The translations under genes and the position numbers were made by a program. A model generated the notes under the pieces. That model did not search any database. It was not told the DNA's origin and worked only from the letters and a program-made list of their open reading frames with translations. DNA of 34,841 nucleotides from Bacteroidales bacterium (lineage in GTDB: Bacteria; Bacteroidota; Bacteroidia; Bacteroidales; UBA3824), in the NCBI GenBank assembly GCA_017412115.1, contig JAFPYR010000102.1, positions 1 through 34,841 of the forward strand, given 5' to 3'. Positions 31,618 through 34,841 of the stretch are shown piece after piece; positions within the stretch are counted from its first letter, which is position 1; each line of letters opens with the position of its first letter.

Positions 31618-33267
31618 ATGGCAAACATTCCTGAATTTAAGTATGCCCCGATGTTTCAGTTGGGCAAAGACGAAACGGAATATTATCTTCTTTCAAAAGA
31701 GGGCGTTTCAGTAAGCGAATTTGAAGGCAAACCTATTTTAAAAGTTAGCCCCGAAGCCTTGGAAAAACTTTCACAGCAGGCTTTTCACGATGTATCGTTT
31801 ATGCTCCGCCGCTCGCACAACCTTCAAGTTGCAAAAATCTTACGCGACCCGGAAGCCTCTGAAAACGATAAATACGTTGCTTTAACATTTTTAAGAAATG
31901 CAGAAGTATCAGTAAAAGGACAGTTGCCGCTTTGTCAAGACACCGGCACGGCGATTATTCACGGTGAAAAAGGTCAGCAGGTTTGGACAGGTTTTTGCGA
32001 CGAAGAATACCTTTCAAAAGGCGTTTATAACACTTATACTCAGGACAATTTGCGTTATTCTCAAAATGCGCCTTTGAGTATGTACGAGGAGAAAAACACT
32101 CGTTGCAACCTCCCTGCTCAAATTGACATCGAGGCCACCGAAGGCATGGAATACCGTTTCTTAATGGTAACCAAAGGCGGCGGCTCGGCAAACAAAACAT
32201 ATCTTTATCAAGAGACCAAAGCAAGAATTCAGAATCCGGGAACTCTTGTTCCGTTCCTGGTTGAAAAAATGAAATCTCTCGGTACGGCGGCTTGTCCTCC
32301 TTATCATATTGCTTTTGTAATCGGCGGCACCTCAGCAGAGAAAAACCTCTTGACCGTAAAACTCGCTTCAACGCATTATTACGACTCACTCCCGACAACA
32401 GGTGACGAAACAGGCCGCGCTTTCCGCGATGTTGAACTCGAAAAAGAACTCTTGAAAGAGGCTTACAAAATTGGTCTCGGCGCACAATTCAGCGGAAAAT
32501 ATATGGCTCATGACGTTAGAGTTATCCGACTTCCAAGACACGGTGCAAGTTGTCCGATTGGTCTTGGTGTTAGTTGCTCTGCTGACCGTAACATCAAGGC
32601 AAAAATCAACAAAGACGGTATTTGGATTGAAAAAATGGACGATAATCCAACCGAACTTATCCCCGAAGAACTCCGTCAGGCAGGCGAAGGCAACGCTGTT
32701 AAAATCGACCTTGACCAGCCGATGAGCGAAGTTTGCAAGATTTTGACAAAATATCCCGTTGCAACAAGACTTTCACTAAACGGCACAATCATCGTAGGCC
32801 GCGACATCGCACACGCAAAACTCAAAGCAAGACTTGATGCAGGTGAAGATTTGCCTCAATACATGAAAGATCACCCGATTTATTACGCAGGTCCGGCTAA
32901 AACTCCGGTAGGAATGCCTTGTGGTTCAATGGGTCCGACAACAGCAAACAGAATGGATCCGTATGTTGATGAGTTCCAAGATCACGGCGGTTCTATGATA
33001 ATGTTAGCGAAAGGTAATCGTACAGAGGCTGTTACAAATGCTTGTAAAAAGCACGGCGGATTCTATCTCGGTTCTATCGGAGGACCGGCTGCTATTCTCG
33101 CTCAAAACAACATCAAATCAATTGAATGTGTTGAATATCCTGAACTCGGAATGGAAGCAATTTGGAAAATCAAAGTTCAAGATTTTCCGGCGTTTATCTT
33201 GGTTGATGACAAGGGCAACGACTTCTTCAAACAATTGAAGCCGTGTTCAGGTTGCACAATAATTTAA
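31618..33267 (+). CDS. fumA: Class I fumarate hydratase (iron-sulfur fumarase)
   Basis: A 549-residue cytoplasmic enzyme that interconverts fumarate and malate, used in Bacteroidetes mainly in the reductive direction toward succinate and propionate. It matches the full-length class I type (FumA/FumB of E. coli), with the alpha and beta parts fused. The three probable [4Fe-4S] ligands are Cys106 (P-L-C-Q-D-T-G), Cys226 (A-A-C-P-P-Y) and Cys320 (V-S-C-S-A-D-R-N); their spacing matches Cys105/224/318 of E. coli FumA. The beta part contains [14 protein letters not shown]. The start at 31618 (M-A-N-I-P-E-F) is preferred; the frame extends to a TTG at 31573 but that lies within the -7 box. The gene is monocistronic, with a hairpin terminator. 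Confidence 0.96.
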   Translation: MANIPEFKYAPMFQLGKDETEYYLLSKEGVSVSEFEGKPILKVSPEALEKLSQQAFHDVSFMLRRSHNLQVAKILRDPEASENDKYVALTFLRNAEVSVKGQLPLCQDTGTAIIHGEKGQQVWTGFCDEEYLSKGVYNTYTQDNLRYSQNAPLSMYEEKNTRCNLPAQIDIEATEGMEYRFLMVTKGGGSANKTYLYQETKARIQNPGTLVPFLVEKMKSLGTAACPPYHIAFVIGGTSAEKNLLTVKLASTHYYDSLPTTGDETGRAFRDVELEKELLKEAYKIGLGAQFSGKYMAHDVRVIRLPRHGASCPIGLGVSCSADRNIKAKINKDGIWIEKMDDNPTELIPEELRQAGEGNAVKIDLDQPMSEVCKILTKYPVATRLSLNGTIIVGRDIAHAKLKARLDAGEDLPQYMKDHPIYYAGPAKTPVGMPCGSMGPTTANRMDPYVDEFQDHGGSMIMLAKGNRTEAVTNACKKHGGFYLGSIGGPAAILAQNNIKSIECVEYPELGMEAIWKIKVQDFPAFILVDDKGNDFFKQLKPCSGCTII

Positions 33268-33279
33268 TTACTTTTTTAG

Positions 33280-33315
33280 GAGGCTGCCTTTTTAGACAGC
33301 CTCTTATGTTTTTTT
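33280..33315 (+). terminator. Terminator of the fumarase gene
   Basis: A 7-bp GC-rich stem (33280-33286 with 33297-33303, GAGGCTG/CAGCCTC), then TTATG and a run of seven or more Ts. Confidence 0.8.
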
Positions 33316-33335
33316 AAAATGTTATATTTTAATAC

Positions 33336-34634
33336 ATGAATCACGATATGAGAAAATTAAATTTTTTCTTGTTAAGCGTATTATTTTTTGCGCTAACATT
33401 TTCCTCGTGCAAAAAACACGACGATGATAAAACCGACTCCGAAAAGACCGCGATTGAAAACAATTCGGGAAACTCGGAAGTTACTTCAGAAAAAGTAACG
33501 GTAATTTTTAACACCGACGGCGCGGGAACAGTTGAGCCTCAAATCGTTGAAAAAGGTACAAAAATCACCTTACCCTCAGGTGAGGGCATGAAAAAAGACG
33601 GTTATAAGTTTTTAGGTTGGAGTTTAACGGAAAACGGTGAAATCATTACAGAATACACCGTAAACGAAAATGAAGTAACACTTTTTGCTGTTTGGGTGAA
33701 AGCGTTTACCGTAAAATTTGACACCGACGGCGGCTCGGGTGCATTTGCCTCTCAAACAATTGAAAAAGGCAAAACAGCCACCAAGCCAGAAAGCAAACCA
33801 GAGAAAGAAAACTATGTGTTTATGGGGTGGTACGATGGTGATACCAAATTTGATTTTTCAACAGCAATAACTACCGATGTTGATTTGAAAGCAAAATATG
33901 CTGTTTTATTACCAGGCGTATTTTCAGTATCACCTACTAAAAAAGTTCGTTTTAGCGGTGGCAACTTGCAGTACCATTGCAAAAATGGAACTTGGCGTTT
34001 TGCTGATAATCAATATGACTGTATCGGAATTTATAACGACTTCATCTCCGCAAGCTACGACGGCTATACCGACCTTTTCGGTTTTGGGGCATGGCTTGAA
34101 GGACAAGATCCTTTACAAATCGACTATGACTATCGCCAATACGATGTAGAAACTGACGGTAAAAACTTCATTGGAACTTCCGCTATTGGTGAAGGATGGG
34201 AAACTCTCTCCATGGGCGAGTGGGATTATTTAATCAAGCGTAGCGACAAAAAAATCGGTGTTGCCAAAGTTGGCGTTCATGGAGGTTTTGTAATATTGCC
34301 TGATGAGTGGACATTACCTAACGACGTTACATTCAATAGCGGTTTTGTAGAAGATTATATACACCAATCTTTCGGCGATGTAAATGACTACACTATCGAA
34401 GAATGGAACAAAATGGAAAGTGCGGGAGCTGTGTTACTGCCCGCTGGTAGTTACCGCTATGTCGATGCCAACAGCTTCCGTATGGGGGGCAATGGCAGCG
34501 GCTATTGGTCGGCTACGGTTTACAACCCCGAGTACGCCTTTCGCTTTGGTTTCTATGTGGAGCGTGCAAATTTGATTCCTGCCCCCCGTTACCACGGACA
34601 GTCGGTTCGGTTGGTGCGGGTTGTGCAGGATTAA
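33336..34634 (+). CDS. Surface lipoprotein with two InlB B-repeats and a FISUMP/DUF1566-like C-terminal domain
   Basis: A 432-residue lipoprotein with its lipobox Cys at residue 25 (T-F-S-S-C-K-K-H-D-D-D), followed by the Lys/Asp-rich surface-export pattern. Two Listeria-Bacteroides (InlB B-type) repeats cover about residues 50-125 and 126-188, each with F-N-T/D-T-D-G-x-G near the start and G-W at two thirds. The C-terminal 240 residues resemble DUF1566 / Fibrobacter paralogous (FISUMP) domains, with G-G-N-L-Q-Y, L-L-P-A-G-S-Y-R, G-Y-W-S-A-T-V and S-V-R-L-V-R-V. Such proteins are surface or adhesion-type modules; the ligand is unknown. An alternative start at 33348 would still keep the signal peptide. 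A weak -7-like TATATTTT lies at 33323-33330. Confidence 0.82.
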   Translation: MNHDMRKLNFFLLSVLFFALTFSSCKKHDDDKTDSEKTAIENNSGNSEVTSEKVTVIFNTDGAGTVEPQIVEKGTKITLPSGEGMKKDGYKFLGWSLTENGEIITEYTVNENEVTLFAVWVKAFTVKFDTDGGSGAFASQTIEKGKTATKPESKPEKENYVFMGWYDGDTKFDFSTAITTDVDLKAKYAVLLPGVFSVSPTKKVRFSGGNLQYHCKNGTWRFADNQYDCIGIYNDFISASYDGYTDLFGFGAWLEGQDPLQIDYDYRQYDVETDGKNFIGTSAIGEGWETLSMGEWDYLIKRSDKKIGVAKVGVHGGFVILPDEWTLPNDVTFNSGFVEDYIHQSFGDVNDYTIEEWNKMESAGAVLLPAGSYRYVDANSFRMGGNGSGYWSATVYNPEYAFRFGFYVERANLIPAPRYHGQSVRLVRVVQD

Positions 34635-34652
34635 CCATATCTCCGAACAAAG

Positions 34653-34693
34653 AAACAGCGAAATCGTTAGAAATAATGGTTTCGCTGTTTTTT
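34653..34693 (+). terminator. Terminator of the InlB-repeat gene
   Basis: An 11-bp perfect stem (34653-34663 with 34680-34690, AAACAGCGAAA/TTTCGCTGTTT) followed by Ts. Confidence 0.88.
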
Positions 34694-34709
34694 GTCTATA
34701 AAAAATATT

Positions 34710-34741
34710 TTTGCATTTTTCTCATAAAAAAATTATTTTTG
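34710..34741 (+). promoter_or_regulatory. Promoter of the Rpn-family gene
   Basis: TTTG (34710-34713), exactly 20 bases, then TATTTTTG (34734-34741) is a complete Bacteroidetes promoter, 19 bases before the ATG. Confidence 0.75.
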
Positions 34742-34760
34742 CGGACAAAAATATACCGCT

Positions 34761-34841
34761 ATGAAATATTACGACCCGAGAGCCGACGTATTATTCAAAA
34801 AAATTTTTGGAAGAAACGAGGATTTGACAATAAGTTTCTTA
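34761..34841 (+). CDS. Rpn-family PD-(D/E)XK nuclease / transposase-like protein (N-terminus only)
   Basis: The first 27 codons are visible. The start (M-K-Y-Y-D-P-R-A-D-V-L-F-K-K-I-F-G) closely matches the conserved N-terminus of Rpn/PDDEXK_2 proteins, which usually begin with an aromatic residue, D/N-P, D-x-x-F-K-K-I-F-G. These are DNase-like recombination-promoting proteins often scattered in several copies in Bacteroidetes genomes. The catalytic core lies beyond the window, so intactness cannot be judged. It has its own promoter. Confidence 0.7.
   Translation, partial: MKYYDPRADVLFKKIFGRNEDLTISFL

Overview
The window is chromosomal DNA from a low-GC member of the Bacteroidales, probably a gut or rumen relative of Prevotella/Bacteroides. 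The evidence is the tandem SusC/SusD pairs, Cys-lipobox lipoproteins with acidic residues after the Cys, Bacteroidetes -7 boxes (TAnnTTTG) upstream of several genes, scarce Shine-Dalgarno sites, and Bacteroidetes-type families (DUF6057, XusE-like, InlB B-repeats). No tRNA, rRNA or CRISPR array was seen.

Layout. (1) 1-138: the 3' end of a group II intron (domains V and VI, with the tail of its maturase). (2) 160-1560 (-): a GPH-family sugar:cation symporter. (3) 1774-6596 (+): a circularly permuted ATP-grasp, an alpha-E protein and a transglutaminase, then two tandem AstE/AspA-like (M14) proteins. The second M14 protein has lost its zinc ligands. The two transcription units share a 20-bp promoter element at identical spacing. 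(4) 6649-9185 (-): a SEL1-repeat protein, then an SPFH/NfeD/DUF2059 operon. (5) 9186-10188: a 1-kb gene-free leader with two minus-strand terminator-like hairpins. (6) 10189-23794 (+): a complete xylan-utilisation operon in the Xus order (SusC, SusD, SusC, SusD, XusE-like, GH10 with CBMs nested inside the catalytic domain). (7) 24178-28145 (+): a GH10 lipoprotein whose two catalytic half-barrels are in swapped order, and a CE6-GH5 fusion lipoprotein. (8) 28225-31394 (+): a DUF6057 membrane protein and a beta-propeller lipoprotein with one heme-c motif. (9) 31618-33267 (+): class I fumarase. (10) 33336 to the end (+): an InlB-repeat surface lipoprotein and the start of an Rpn-family nuclease gene.

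How it works together. XusA/B and XusC/D should bind and import xylo-oligosaccharides, with XusE as an extra surface glycan binder. Xyn10C, the permuted GH10 and the CE6-GH5 protein would cut and deacetylate xylan at the cell surface.

The most unusual feature is the GH10 at 24178-26037, an apparent natural circular permutation. In its neighbour Xyn10C the order is N-half, CBM, CBM, C-half. Here it is CBM, C-half, N-half, with every recognisable active-site motif retained. The second point of interest is the ATP-grasp/alpha-E/transglutaminase unit, which shares a promoter element with an intact and a zinc-site-deficient deacylase-like pair.
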